Translations under genes and position numbers: made by a program | Shown: positions 1-4,942 of the stretch, piece after piece | Position numbering within the stretch: the first letter of the stretch is position 1 | Layout: the number at the start of each line of letters is the position of its first letter | DNA from: Thermococcus sp. | Lineage (GTDB): Archaea; Methanobacteriota_B; Thermococci; Thermococcales; Thermococcaceae | DNA length: 7,618 nt | Direction of reading: 5' to 3' | Assembly (NCBI GenBank): GCA_027065835.1 | Contig: JAMONK010000192.1 | Span: 1-7,618, forward strand | The notes under the pieces: generated by a model | Told to the model about the DNA's origin: nothing | What the model saw: only the letters and a program-made list of their open reading frames with translations | The model's database searches: none

Positions 1-110
1 GGCAGGACCTCTACGTGATCACAAAAACTGGGAGCGGGAAGGTACGGAAGAGACGCTGGGGTGGCGTTGCCTTCGTTCCCCTGATAGGGGAGCACGGGTG
101 GGAAGGGTAG
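1..110 (+). CDS. Protein-L-isoaspartate O-methyltransferase-like, C-terminal end (partial)
   Basis: Reading from base 3 gives an open frame of 35 codons ending at TAG 108-110, and the window start cuts off the rest. The translated tail starts QDLYVITKTGSGK and ends GGVAFVPLIGEHGWEG. The 'LY.I.K..GK......GVAFVPLIG..GW' pattern is what I know from the C-terminal strand of archaeal protein-L-isoaspartate methyltransferases. Those enzymes use SAM to methylate damaged isoaspartyl residues and start their repair, a fitting role in a hyperthermophile. The SAM-binding motifs lie outside the window, so the family call rests on the tail alone. Frame and stop are clear. The next gene starts 39 bases downstream with its own TATA-like box, so the two need not be one operon. 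Confidence 0.6.
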   Translation, partial: QDLYVITKTGSGKVRKRRWGGVAFVPLIGEHGWEG

Positions 111-111
111 C

Positions 112-119
112 CTTTTAAG
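112..119 (+). promoter_or_regulatory. TATA box and RBS for the HAD gene at 150
   Basis: CTTTTAAG just after the preceding stop codon is a Thermococcales-type TATA box. Its centre lies about 34 bases before ATG 150, which predicts transcription starting near 141 and a very short leader. The strong RBS AGGTGAT at 140-146 falls at that predicted start. The same box sequence recurs before the ASCH gene at about 2212. Confidence 0.5.
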
Positions 120-149
120 GAGATACTCAATTCTCGGGCAGGTGATAAC

Positions 150-773
150 ATGGTGAGACTCATTGCCTTTGACCTTGAGGGAACCCTGGTGAAATCGATT
201 TCAAGCTGGGTTGAGCTCCATAAGAAGTTCGGTACGTGGGAGAAGGGAAGGGAGTACGCCGAAAGGTTCTTCTCAGGCGAGATCGGTTACGTGGAGTGGG
301 CAGAACTTGACGCATCGCTCTGGAGGGGACATACCAGGGATGAGATAATGGAGTGGGCGAACTCCGTCGAGTACATGGACGGTGCGGAGGAGCTCATCGC
401 GTTCCTTCGTGATAACGACTTTAAGATCGCCATCCTCAGCAGCGGTTTGATGTGCCTCGCCCGTAGGGTTGGGGCGGAGCTCGGCGTTGACTACGTGTAC
501 GCCAATGAGCTGATTTTCGACGAAGAGGGCCTTGTTACTGGGAAGGTCAACCCTGAGGTCGATTTTAAAAGCAAAGGTGCCATCCTACGGGACCTCAAGA
601 GGGAGCTTGCCCCTGAACTAACGATAGCCGTGGGGGATGGCTTCAACGATATAAGCATGTTCAGGGAGGCCGACGTCGCCATAGCGATCAACCCCCACGA
701 GGGTGTTGAGGGAGACCACGTTGTCGAGAGCCTCCATGAAGTGGGGGAGATAATCCGGGGCCTTCTGGACTGA
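150..773 (+). CDS. HAD-superfamily phosphatase, phosphoserine phosphatase-like
   Basis: A 207-residue cytosolic HAD hydrolase of the phosphoserine-phosphatase type. Motif I is DLEGTLV (nucleophile D8), motif II ILSSG (S97/S98), motif III has K142 in FKSKG, and motif IV is GDGFNDISM (D163, D167). Residues about 15-85 form a helical C1-type cap, as in SerB-like enzymes. The product is likely a phosphomonoesterase, perhaps acting on phosphoserine, but the substrate cannot be read from sequence. Motif I is unusual: the second Asp, normally the general acid/base, is Glu (E10). ATG 150 is preceded by AGGTGAT with four bases between. The gene follows a methyltransferase-like gene with a putative promoter between them and converges on the prepilin peptidase gene. 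The HAD call is very safe; the exact reaction is open. Confidence 0.9.
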   Translation: MVRLIAFDLEGTLVKSISSWVELHKKFGTWEKGREYAERFFSGEIGYVEWAELDASLWRGHTRDEIMEWANSVEYMDGAEELIAFLRDNDFKIAILSSGLMCLARRVGAELGVDYVYANELIFDEEGLVTGKVNPEVDFKSKGAILRDLKRELAPELTIAVGDGFNDISMFREADVAIAINPHEGVEGDHVVESLHEVGEIIRGLLD

Positions 774-786
774 GGGTCCGTGAAGG
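761..786 (+). other. Hairpin enclosing the HAD stop codon
   Basis: CCTTC (761-765) and GGAC (767-770) can pair with GTCC (776-779) and GAAGG (782-786). T766 can wobble with G780 and T781 bulges. The loop is TGAGG, which holds the TGA stop. No T-run follows, so this is not a classical terminator. It could mark or protect the 3' end of the mRNA. It is visible in the sequence; the function is a guess. Confidence 0.3.
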
Positions 787-846
787 GCGTGCTCATCACC
801 CGCCATGCTGGTAGCGGACTCAGCAAAGCAAAAGCTCGTCATCCCC

Positions 847-1977
847 TCACATGCCCGCGAGCTTCAGTTCAATCCACCAGAAGATGTCCCCCCAGAAGTA
901 GCTTATTAAAAACCCCAGGAAGAGGGCTGGCGCAAAGGGCATGGCCTTCTTGCGCAGGAACCTGTTCTCGAGTTTTCCATCCCCCACAAGGGCCTTTAAT
1001 CTCTCGATCTGTTCTTTGTTCAGGCCCTCGGCCGTGGTTGAAACGATGACTTTTCCGTGTTGACCTTTTAATGAGGCGAGGTCCCCCTTCGTCACCGCCT
1101 CCTTGACCCTGTCGAGGAGGGAGGTTCTGTCCCGTTTTATCCCCTCTTCGTCCTCGTATATCGTCTCCCCCAGGATGTCCCACTCCTCCAGCGCCTCGAC
1201 CGGAACCTCCTCCATCAGGACCGAGGCGCGCATGTACTTGACCGTCGCCAGAAACACCTTGAACAGGTAGAGCATGAGGAGGAGTTTCCCAAACAGGAGG
1301 AGGCCGTTGAGTGGGTTGAGGTGGACTACGTACGCCAGGGCGATGGCCCCTATCACATCCCCAGCCTTCCGGAACTTTCCGAGCAGGGTTATCACGATCA
1401 CCGCAAACACCCATCCCCACAGCCCTCCAAACACCCACCCTACCGACTTCGCCAGGACTACCTGGAACCCTATTCCTGCGGTTATCCAGAGGGCCACCTC
1501 GGCGGTCAACTTCGCACCGTCGGTGAATATCCTGGCCAGCTCGTGGTACTGTCTCCGGATGAGTATCACACCCAGGGAGTACAGGAAGATGAACGGAAAC
1601 ACGGCTATGATGCTGTTCAGGAGGATCGAAACGGGATACAGTGGGTAGCTCACGGTGTACGGGGGGACCACCCTGCCCCACGAGGGGGCGTATGGAAGCA
1701 GGGCCGAGAATCCGGCGAGGATCACGACGTCGCCGCTTGCCCACGCACCGATGAAGTAGAGCAGAAGACCAAGGAGGAGTCCTATCAGAAACGCTATGAC
1801 CCCGGAGAAGGCAAGGATGGTGCTGTGTTCCACGAAGAATCCCCTGTAGAGGTAGTAGGCGATTCCAAGGCCGGCTATCGGAAAAACGTGAAGGTCATCG
1901 ATAAACCCCGTCCGGATGTCGGTGTACGAAGTGACAGTTCCCATAATTATGCCCAGAACGAGGGGGATGTAATCCAT
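847..1977 (-). CDS. Archaeal prepilin peptidase, A24 aspartic protease family
   Basis: A 376-residue polytopic membrane protein of the A24 prepilin/preflagellin peptidase family, which cuts class III signal peptides at the inner face of the membrane. The two catalytic aspartates are recognisable: D20 in TDIRTGFIDD after the first helix, and D83 in ASGDVVI after a glycine-rich helix. Further hydrophobic helices cover about 111-140, 160-222 and 225-247. A charged, probably cytosolic segment spans about 250-345, and a final helix contains MPFAPALFLGF (346-356), like the iPFGP element of bacterial PilD. It is longer than FlaK/PibD (about 230 residues), which suits the A24 subgroup with an extra C-terminal domain. 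ATG 1977 has the RBS GAGGTGG six bases or fewer upstream. It lies nine bases after the gene for a small class III signal-peptide protein, its obvious candidate substrate. Family certain; substrate range inferred. Confidence 0.88.
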   Translation of the reverse strand: MDYIPLVLGIIMGTVTSYTDIRTGFIDDLHVFPIAGLGIAYYLYRGFFVEHSTILAFSGVIAFLIGLLLGLLLYFIGAWASGDVVILAGFSALLPYAPSWGRVVPPYTVSYPLYPVSILLNSIIAVFPFIFLYSLGVILIRRQYHELARIFTDGAKLTAEVALWITAGIGFQVVLAKSVGWVFGGLWGWVFAVIVITLLGKFRKAGDVIGAIALAYVVHLNPLNGLLLFGKLLLMLYLFKVFLATVKYMRASVLMEEVPVEALEEWDILGETIYEDEEGIKRDRTSLLDRVKEAVTKGDLASLKGQHGKVIVSTTAEGLNKEQIERLKALVGDGKLENRFLRKKAMPFAPALFLGFLISYFWGDIFWWIELKLAGM

Positions 1978-1986
1978 GATTCCACC

Positions 1987-2154
1987 TCATAGGTTCTCGA
2001 GTATCTGCTTCCGCACCTGCTCCGTGTAGTTGCCCACTGATTTTTCAATGTTTTTGGTTCCGTTCAGGACCACCCTGGTGGCATACAGAACCAGTACCAA
2101 CACCGCCGCTATCATGAAAAGGTACTCAAGGGCTCCCTGGGCTTTTCTTCTCAT
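1987..2154 (-). CDS. Class III signal-peptide (type IV pilin-like) small protein
   Basis: A 55-residue protein starting MRRKAQGALEYLFMIAAVL and ending QILENL. The basic N-terminus followed by QGALEYLFM and a hydrophobic stretch (about residues 8-29) is the class III signal-peptide signature of archaeal type IV pilins and related surface proteins. Cleavage is expected between A5 and Q6, leaving a hydrophobic N-terminal helix for assembly. The remaining 26 or so residues are polar and include two N-glycosylation sequons (NGT, NYT). So short a head suggests a minor or structural subunit rather than a bulky adhesin. Its stop codon TGA lies inside the RBS of the A24 peptidase gene, nine bases before that ATG, so the two are almost certainly co-transcribed. 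A weak RBS (GGTG) and a TATA box lie upstream. The gene is easily missed because of its size. Confidence 0.85.
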   Translation of the reverse strand: MRRKAQGALEYLFMIAAVLVLVLYATRVVLNGTKNIEKSVGNYTEQVRKQILENL

Positions 2155-2187
2155 CTCACACACCAGTTCAATCTTCGGTGCTAAAGG

Positions 2188-2197
2188 ATTTAAAAGT
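2188..2197 (-). promoter_or_regulatory. TATA box of the pilin-peptidase operon
   Basis: On the minus strand the sequence reads AACTTTTAAATCC, a good archaeal TATA element centred about 39 bases before the pilin ATG at 2154. It predicts a start near 2167 and a leader of roughly a dozen bases holding GGTGTG as RBS. Confidence 0.5.
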
Positions 2198-2210
2198 TTC
2201 TACCCCCTAG

Positions 2211-2219
2211 GCTTTTAAG
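2211..2219 (+). promoter_or_regulatory. TATA box of the ASCH operon
   Basis: GCTTTTAAG repeats the box seen before the gene at 150. It predicts a start near 2241. That argues against the upstream GTG 2223 as the start of the ASCH gene and fits ATG 2241 (almost leaderless) or ATG 2247. It lies about 20 bases from the oppositely oriented pilin TATA box, so the two promoters are back to back. Confidence 0.5.
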
Positions 2220-2240
2220 GGCGTGGAAGAAGGGGGAGTG

Positions 2241-2582
2241 ATGGAGATGAAAGTCTACAAATTCCGTGTTCGAGAGGAGTACTTAGGGTACATCCGATCA
2301 GGTGAGAAGAGGATGGAAGTCCGGGTGGCCTATCCTCAGTGGCGGAACATAAAGCCTGGGGACAAGATACTCTTTAACAGTGAGCTGCCGGCGATCGTCA
2401 CGGAAGTCAAACGCTACGAGACCTTCCGCCAAGTCCTCCGTGAGGAACCTATAAGGAAGATATTCCCCGACGAGCCGAGCTTTGAGAGGGCCCTTAAACG
2501 TTTCCACGGCATGTACGCCAAATGGAAAGAGAACAGGTACGGCGTCATGGTCATAAAGTTCAAACTCCTGGGTGGGGAGTGA
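2241..2582 (+). CDS. Stand-alone ASCH-domain protein
   Basis: A 113-residue small protein that is essentially one ASCH (PUA-like, RNA-binding) domain. Visible hallmarks are [17 protein letters not shown] (13-29), where the family has G.K..E.R, then IKPGDKILF (37-45) at the beta turn, a helical insert rich in charge (60-98), and the final strand [11 protein letters not shown] (100-110). ASCH proteins are thought to bind RNA or nucleosides, some as hydrolases of modified nucleosides. Here Glu occupies the place where the E. coli ac4C amidohydrolase YqfB has a key Thr, so the same chemistry is not implied. ATG 2241 follows GGGGGAGTG, just as the next gene's ATG follows GGGGAGTG; ATG 2247 is a good alternative and GTG 2223 is unlikely. 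The stop overlaps the next ATG by one base (TGATG), implying translational coupling. Confidence 0.8.
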   Translation: MEMKVYKFRVREEYLGYIRSGEKRMEVRVAYPQWRNIKPGDKILFNSELPAIVTEVKRYETFRQVLREEPIRKIFPDEPSFERALKRFHGMYAKWKENRYGVMVIKFKLLGGE

Positions 2583-3151
2583 TGAGGCACCTGGAGTTCG
2601 ATGGCAGGTACACCAGGGCAATTCTTGAAGAAAAAAAGCGGTCCACGGTGAGGAAGGGAAAGAAGCCAAACTTAAACCCCGGTGATGAAGTTCTGATACA
2701 TGCGGGAGGCTACGTTATCGGGAGGGCCGTAGTTGAGGGCGTTGAGAGCAAGCAGGTTCAGGAGCTTACGGACGACGATGCGATATCTGATGGATTCCCC
2801 AGTCGTGAGGAGCTCCTTGAAGCACTGAGACGGCATTACAAAACTGTATCCGATGCCGATACCGTGCATATAATTCGCTTTCGCATGGTTGAGCGTTTTG
2901 AGAAACCAGTCATGAGCTCCGATTACGCCTACGAGGGCAACATCCCCCTGGCGATAGCGGAAATGGCCCTTAAGCACCTCTCCCTTCCTGAGAAGGATAG
3001 GGAGCTTATTGAACTCTTCCTCCAAAGCGGAAGCCTCAGAAAGGCGGCGTACAGACTTGGTGGACCGGATAAAAGGCGCGAAATACGGGAGGCGTTAAGG
3101 AGGGCGTACCTGGAGCTCAAAAAAGCGGGGCTGATGAAACCGAGGATTTAA
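2582..3151 (+). CDS. ASCH-domain protein with C-terminal helical/HTH-like domain
   Basis: A 189-residue protein in two parts. Residues 1-105 form an ASCH domain: LEFDGRYTRAILEEKKRSTVRKG (with K19, T22, R24), LNPGDEVLIH (31-40), IGRAVVEGV (46-54), LTDDDAISDGFPSREEL (62-78) and the closing strand TVHIIRFRMVERF (94-106). Residues 119-189 are helical. SGSLRKAAYRLGG (149-161), followed by a basic helix (164-183), resembles a helix-turn-helix. The K..T.R spacing matches the pattern I recall for E. coli YqfB, an N4-acetylcytidine amidohydrolase, with D70 near where YqfB has Glu. An RNA- or nucleoside-directed enzyme or regulator is possible. ATG 2582 is chosen because it overlaps the previous stop and has GGTGGGGAG upstream; 20 further codons of open frame precede it. 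Its stop interlocks with that of the convergent gene at 3148. Confidence 0.78.
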   Translation: MRHLEFDGRYTRAILEEKKRSTVRKGKKPNLNPGDEVLIHAGGYVIGRAVVEGVESKQVQELTDDDAISDGFPSREELLEALRRHYKTVSDADTVHIIRFRMVERFEKPVMSSDYAYEGNIPLAIAEMALKHLSLPEKDRELIELFLQSGSLRKAAYRLGGPDKRREIREALRRAYLELKKAGLMKPRI

Positions 3152-3420
3152 GGCACCGCCCCCACCTCGATGCTCTCCAGTATGCTCGTTTCGTTCTCCC
3201 CGTTCTCTCCCTTCACCCCGGATACCTTGACGGGCATGAGTTTGAACCTTCCACCGTCTATCACGTGCCTGAGTGTTTTTTCGAATTCCTCCATCTCCAT
3301 GCCGCTTCCGAACTCCACCTTTGCTATGAAATCGTACTCTCCATAGAGCCAGTGCCCTTCCACGGGCAGCTCCTTCAGGACCTCGTCCCGAACTCCCCAG
3401 ACGAGGAGTATAGCTTCCAT
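3148..3420 (-). CDS. Small RAM (Lrp/AsnC ligand-binding) domain-like protein
   Basis: A 90-residue protein. An N-terminal beta strand MEAILLVWGV, then HWLYGEYDFIAKVEF (23-37), the helix EMEEFEKTLRHVI (42-54) and a final strand FKLMPVKVS (59-67) follow the beta-alpha-beta-beta-alpha-beta order of the RAM/AsnC effector domain, including its G.YD signature. No DNA-binding HTH is present, so this would be a stand-alone RAM protein that senses a small molecule or pairs with a full Lrp-type regulator. The last 20 or so residues are polar and not part of the fold. ATG 3420 has GGTGAT (minus strand) six bases upstream; 24 further open codons precede it but lie across the AT-rich promoter. The stop shares the TTAA with the convergent ASCH gene. 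The gene is clearly real; the domain call is by pattern and moderate. Confidence 0.65.
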   Translation of the reverse strand: MEAILLVWGVRDEVLKELPVEGHWLYGEYDFIAKVEFGSGMEMEEFEKTLRHVIDGGRFKLMPVKVSGVKGENGENETSILESIEVGAVP

Positions 3421-3452
3421 GCCATCACCAGTTTGGGAGACGGGCCCACCCC

Positions 3453-3460
3453 ATAAAAAA
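3453..3460 (-). promoter_or_regulatory. TATA box of the RAM-like gene
   Basis: The minus strand reads TTTTTTATGG, centred about 36 bases before ATG 3420, the same spacing as the other promoters here. It predicts a start near 3431 and a short leader containing GGTGATGG as RBS. Confidence 0.4.
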
Positions 3461-3477
3461 TTTTTCAAAAATTTTTC
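3456..3477. repeat. Two tandem A5T5 palindromes, 11-bp period
   Basis: AAAAATTTTTC occurs twice in tandem (3456-3466 and 3467-3477). Each unit contains the perfect palindrome AAAAATTTTT. A-tracts repeated at roughly one helical turn bend DNA. The element sits directly upstream of, and partly over, the TATA box of the RAM-like gene, where a regulator or histone could act. Confidence 0.6.
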
Positions 3478-3536
3478 GACATTTAGGCACAAATATCGGA
3501 TTTACTCCCCTTTTTCTTGACATTTTGCCAGGGAAA

Positions 3537-3546
3537 GGGTTTTAGT
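3537..3546 (+). promoter_or_regulatory. TATA-like box of the second HAD gene
   Basis: GGGTTTTAGT is a weak TATA-like element centred about 34 bases before ATG 3576, matching the spacing of the other promoters. The RBS GGTGGTGG lies right before the ATG. The palindrome at 3548-3561 falls between the box and the predicted start. Confidence 0.35.
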
Positions 3547-3547
3547 G

Positions 3548-3561
3548 CCCTTCTTGAAGGG
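3548..3561. promoter_or_regulatory. CCCTTC-TT-GAAGGG palindrome, possible operator
   Basis: A perfect inverted repeat with 6-bp arms around TT lies between the TATA-like box and the start codon of the HAD gene. AAGGG at 3535-3539 can also pair with CCCTT at 3548-3552. A repressor bound here would block RNA polymerase. The symmetry is seen directly; the operator role is inferred from position. Confidence 0.35.
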
Positions 3562-3575
3562 ACATCGGTGGTGGT

Positions 3576-4292
3576 ATGGAGGCGGTCTTCTTCGACTTCG
3601 TGGGGACCCTCATAACCAAGGCCGGGGAAAACGTTACCCATCAGAACATCGTCCGGAACGTCCTGGAGAGGGCGGGCAGAGATGATCTGGACGTTGTCGA
3701 AGTCTGGGAGGAGTACGAGGCCGAAACCTCCTCCGCATTCAAGGAACTCGCCGGTAGACCCTATGTGAAGATAAGAGATGTGGATACGAAGGCTATGCTG
3801 CGGGTGGGGGAGCGCTACGGCTTTGAGGTTCCCGAGGATTTCTGGGAGATAAGCGTCTCAATGCATGAGAAATACGGGGAGCTCTTTCCGGATGCGGTTG
3901 AGACCCTGAAAAGCCTCCGGGGGATGGGTCTCCACGTTGGGATAATCACGGATTCAGACAACGACTACATCGACAGGCACTTGAGGGCCCTTGGGATACG
4001 TGACCTCTTTGACTCGATCACAACGAGTGAGGATGCGGGGTACTACAAACCTCACCCCGGGCCGTTTCGGTTGGCCCTTGAACGGGCGGGAGTCTCCCCC
4101 GAAGAATCCCTGTACGCAGGTGATAACCCGGCCAAGGACTGCGTTGGTGCCAGAAAAGTTGGAATGCTCTCCGTTCTCCTCGACCCTGAGGGGAAGAAAC
4201 GTGAGCTGTGGAACGGGTGCGACTTCGTTGTCTCGGGGCTTTCAGAAGTGCCTGAGATCGTAAAGGGGATTATCACTGGGAAAAAAATGTAA
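3576..4292 (+). CDS. HAD-superfamily hydrolase with altered motif I (DFVGT)
   Basis: A 238-residue cytosolic HAD protein with a helical cap (about 15-105). Nucleophile D7 stands in DFVGTLI, motif II is IITDSD (T125), motif III is YYKPHPGPF (K158), and motif IV is AGDNPAKDC (D183, D188). The core resembles haloacid-dehalogenase and phosphoglycolate-phosphatase types. From memory the P. horikoshii protein PH0459 is an orthologue with the same DFVGT start. The second motif I Asp is Val (V9), so the usual acid/base for phosphate hydrolysis is missing. Haloacid dehalogenases likewise lack it, so reaction and substrate are uncertain. ATG 3576 is backed by GGTGGTGG immediately upstream. The gene stands alone: divergent from the RAM-like gene and convergent with the phosphatidyltransferase operon. 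Confidence 0.88.
   Translation: MEAVFFDFVGTLITKAGENVTHQNIVRNVLERAGRDDLDVVEVWEEYEAETSSAFKELAGRPYVKIRDVDTKAMLRVGERYGFEVPEDFWEISVSMHEKYGELFPDAVETLKSLRGMGLHVGIITDSDNDYIDRHLRALGIRDLFDSITTSEDAGYYKPHPGPFRLALERAGVSPEESLYAGDNPAKDCVGARKVGMLSVLLDPEGKKRELWNGCDFVVSGLSEVPEIVKGIITGKKM
4281..4287 (-). terminator. T7 tract, possible terminator of the minus-strand operon
   Basis: A run of seven A on the plus strand, within the last codons of the HAD gene, is a T7 tract on the minus strand about 85 bases beyond the phosphatidyltransferase stop. Archaeal RNA polymerase stops at such T tracts without a hairpin. No better candidate is visible nearby. Confidence 0.35.
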
Positions 4293-4319
4293 GGGGTCGG
4301 CAACGGCAGGGCCCATCAT

Positions 4320-4335
4320 AGCCGCCGTAACGGCT
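4320..4335. other. Small hairpin between convergent genes
   Basis: AGCCG-CCGTAA-CGGCT forms a 5-bp GC-rich stem with a 6-base loop in the 80-base gap between the convergent HAD and phosphatidyltransferase genes. On the plus strand it is followed by loosely T-rich sequence (CCCCTTTTGCCTTTT, 4358-4372), so it may help end HAD transcription. Confidence 0.2.
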
Positions 4336-4372
4336 CGTTTAGCGAAATTCTCGTCATTCCCCTTTTGCCTTT

Positions 4373-4933
4373 TCATCTGAGCCTCCTGTAGGCCGCCCAC
4401 ATCCTCTGAACGACCGTTATCCATGCCAGAATCCCCACGAGGTAAACGCCGTACTCGACGTAGCCAACCAGCGCGAACGCGATGAGGATGAGCAACCTCT
4501 CGGCACGCTCCGCGATGCCGATCGCGAGCTTCCCTGAACCTGCAAGCTCTGCCCTGCAGCGCTCGTAGCTCACAAGGTACGCCCCCATGAACGTCAGGAA
4601 CGCTATACGCCAGTCTATCAGTCCCCCGAGAGCGATTCCGAAGAGCACTGCCCCGTCGCTTATCCTATCCAGGGTGGAATCCAGGAAGGCGCCAAAGCGG
4701 CTCGTTTTACCGGTCATCCTGGCCAGAGTCCCGTCGAGCGCGTCTATCAGGGAGCCAGAGAGCAGGGTCACTGCGGCCCAGAACTGGTCCCCGATGTAGA
4801 ACAGGTACGCCCCGGCCAGGCTTATCAGCAGCCCTATGACGGTTATCGTGTTGGGGGTAACCCCGATTTTTGCGAGGGGACGTACGATTGCCTCGAGGTA
4901 ATCCCTTACGTTCTCACGGTAGCTGTTCAGCAT
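4373..4933 (-). CDS. CDP-alcohol phosphatidyltransferase, probably archaetidylinositol phosphate synthase
   Basis: A 186-residue integral membrane enzyme. The family signature is complete: D64 and D67-G68 in LIDALDG, A71-R72, G81, D85 and D89 (DG..AR........G...D...D). These residues bind the metal and CDP-lipid, and the last Asp is the proposed base. About five to six hydrophobic helices surround it, and an amphipathic start (MLNSYRENVRDYLEAIVRPL) lies on the membrane. Archaeal members of this size mostly join CDP-archaeol to inositol-1-phosphate, making the precursor of archaetidylinositol. The N-terminal VTPNTITVIGLLIS segment fits that group, but another alcohol acceptor is possible. It is the last gene of the minus-strand operon, nine bases after aTrm56, with the RBS GAGGTGGGAGG overlapping that gene's stop. 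Confidence 0.85.
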   Translation of the reverse strand: MLNSYRENVRDYLEAIVRPLAKIGVTPNTITVIGLLISLAGAYLFYIGDQFWAAVTLLSGSLIDALDGTLARMTGKTSRFGAFLDSTLDRISDGAVLFGIALGGLIDWRIAFLTFMGAYLVSYERCRAELAGSGKLAIGIAERAERLLILIAFALVGYVEYGVYLVGILAWITVVQRMWAAYRRLR

Positions 4934-4942
4934 CCTCCCACC

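Noticed and set aside
774..846. C/D box sRNA on the minus strand
   Set aside because: ATGACGA, CTGA and GTGATGA occur in the order C, D', C', but no CTGA follows the last box and the D'-C' spacer (about 20 bases) is too long for a typical archaeal guide RNA. Kept only as a weak finding.
869..1744. Long open frame on the minus strand overlapping the prepilin peptidase
   Set aside because: It is rich in Arg, Gly and Pro with no recognisable motif, as expected for the shifted frame of a GC-rich gene. The A24 frame has clear catalytic and membrane features.
1321..1992. 223-codon plus-strand open frame antisense to the prepilin peptidase
   Set aside because: No RBS or motif and a low-complexity polar composition; an antisense shadow of the real gene.
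2223..2240. GTG 2223 as start of the first ASCH gene
   Set aside because: It lies only a few bases after the TATA box, upstream of the expected transcription start, and has no RBS. ATG 2241 or 2247 fits better.
2522..2581. Upstream ATG 2522 as start of the second ASCH gene
   Set aside because: It lies deep in the preceding gene and adds 20 residues with no ASCH similarity. ATG 2582 has an RBS and the TGATG overlap.
2682..2698. GTGATGA followed by CTGA inside the second ASCH gene, as C/D boxes
   Set aside because: Only four bases separate the motifs, far too few for a guide sequence; a coding coincidence.
4242..4424. 60-codon minus-strand frame bridging the gap between the HAD and phosphatidyltransferase genes
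   Set aside because: It overlaps both convergent genes and has no credible RBS or domain. Its start lies inside the phosphatidyltransferase gene.
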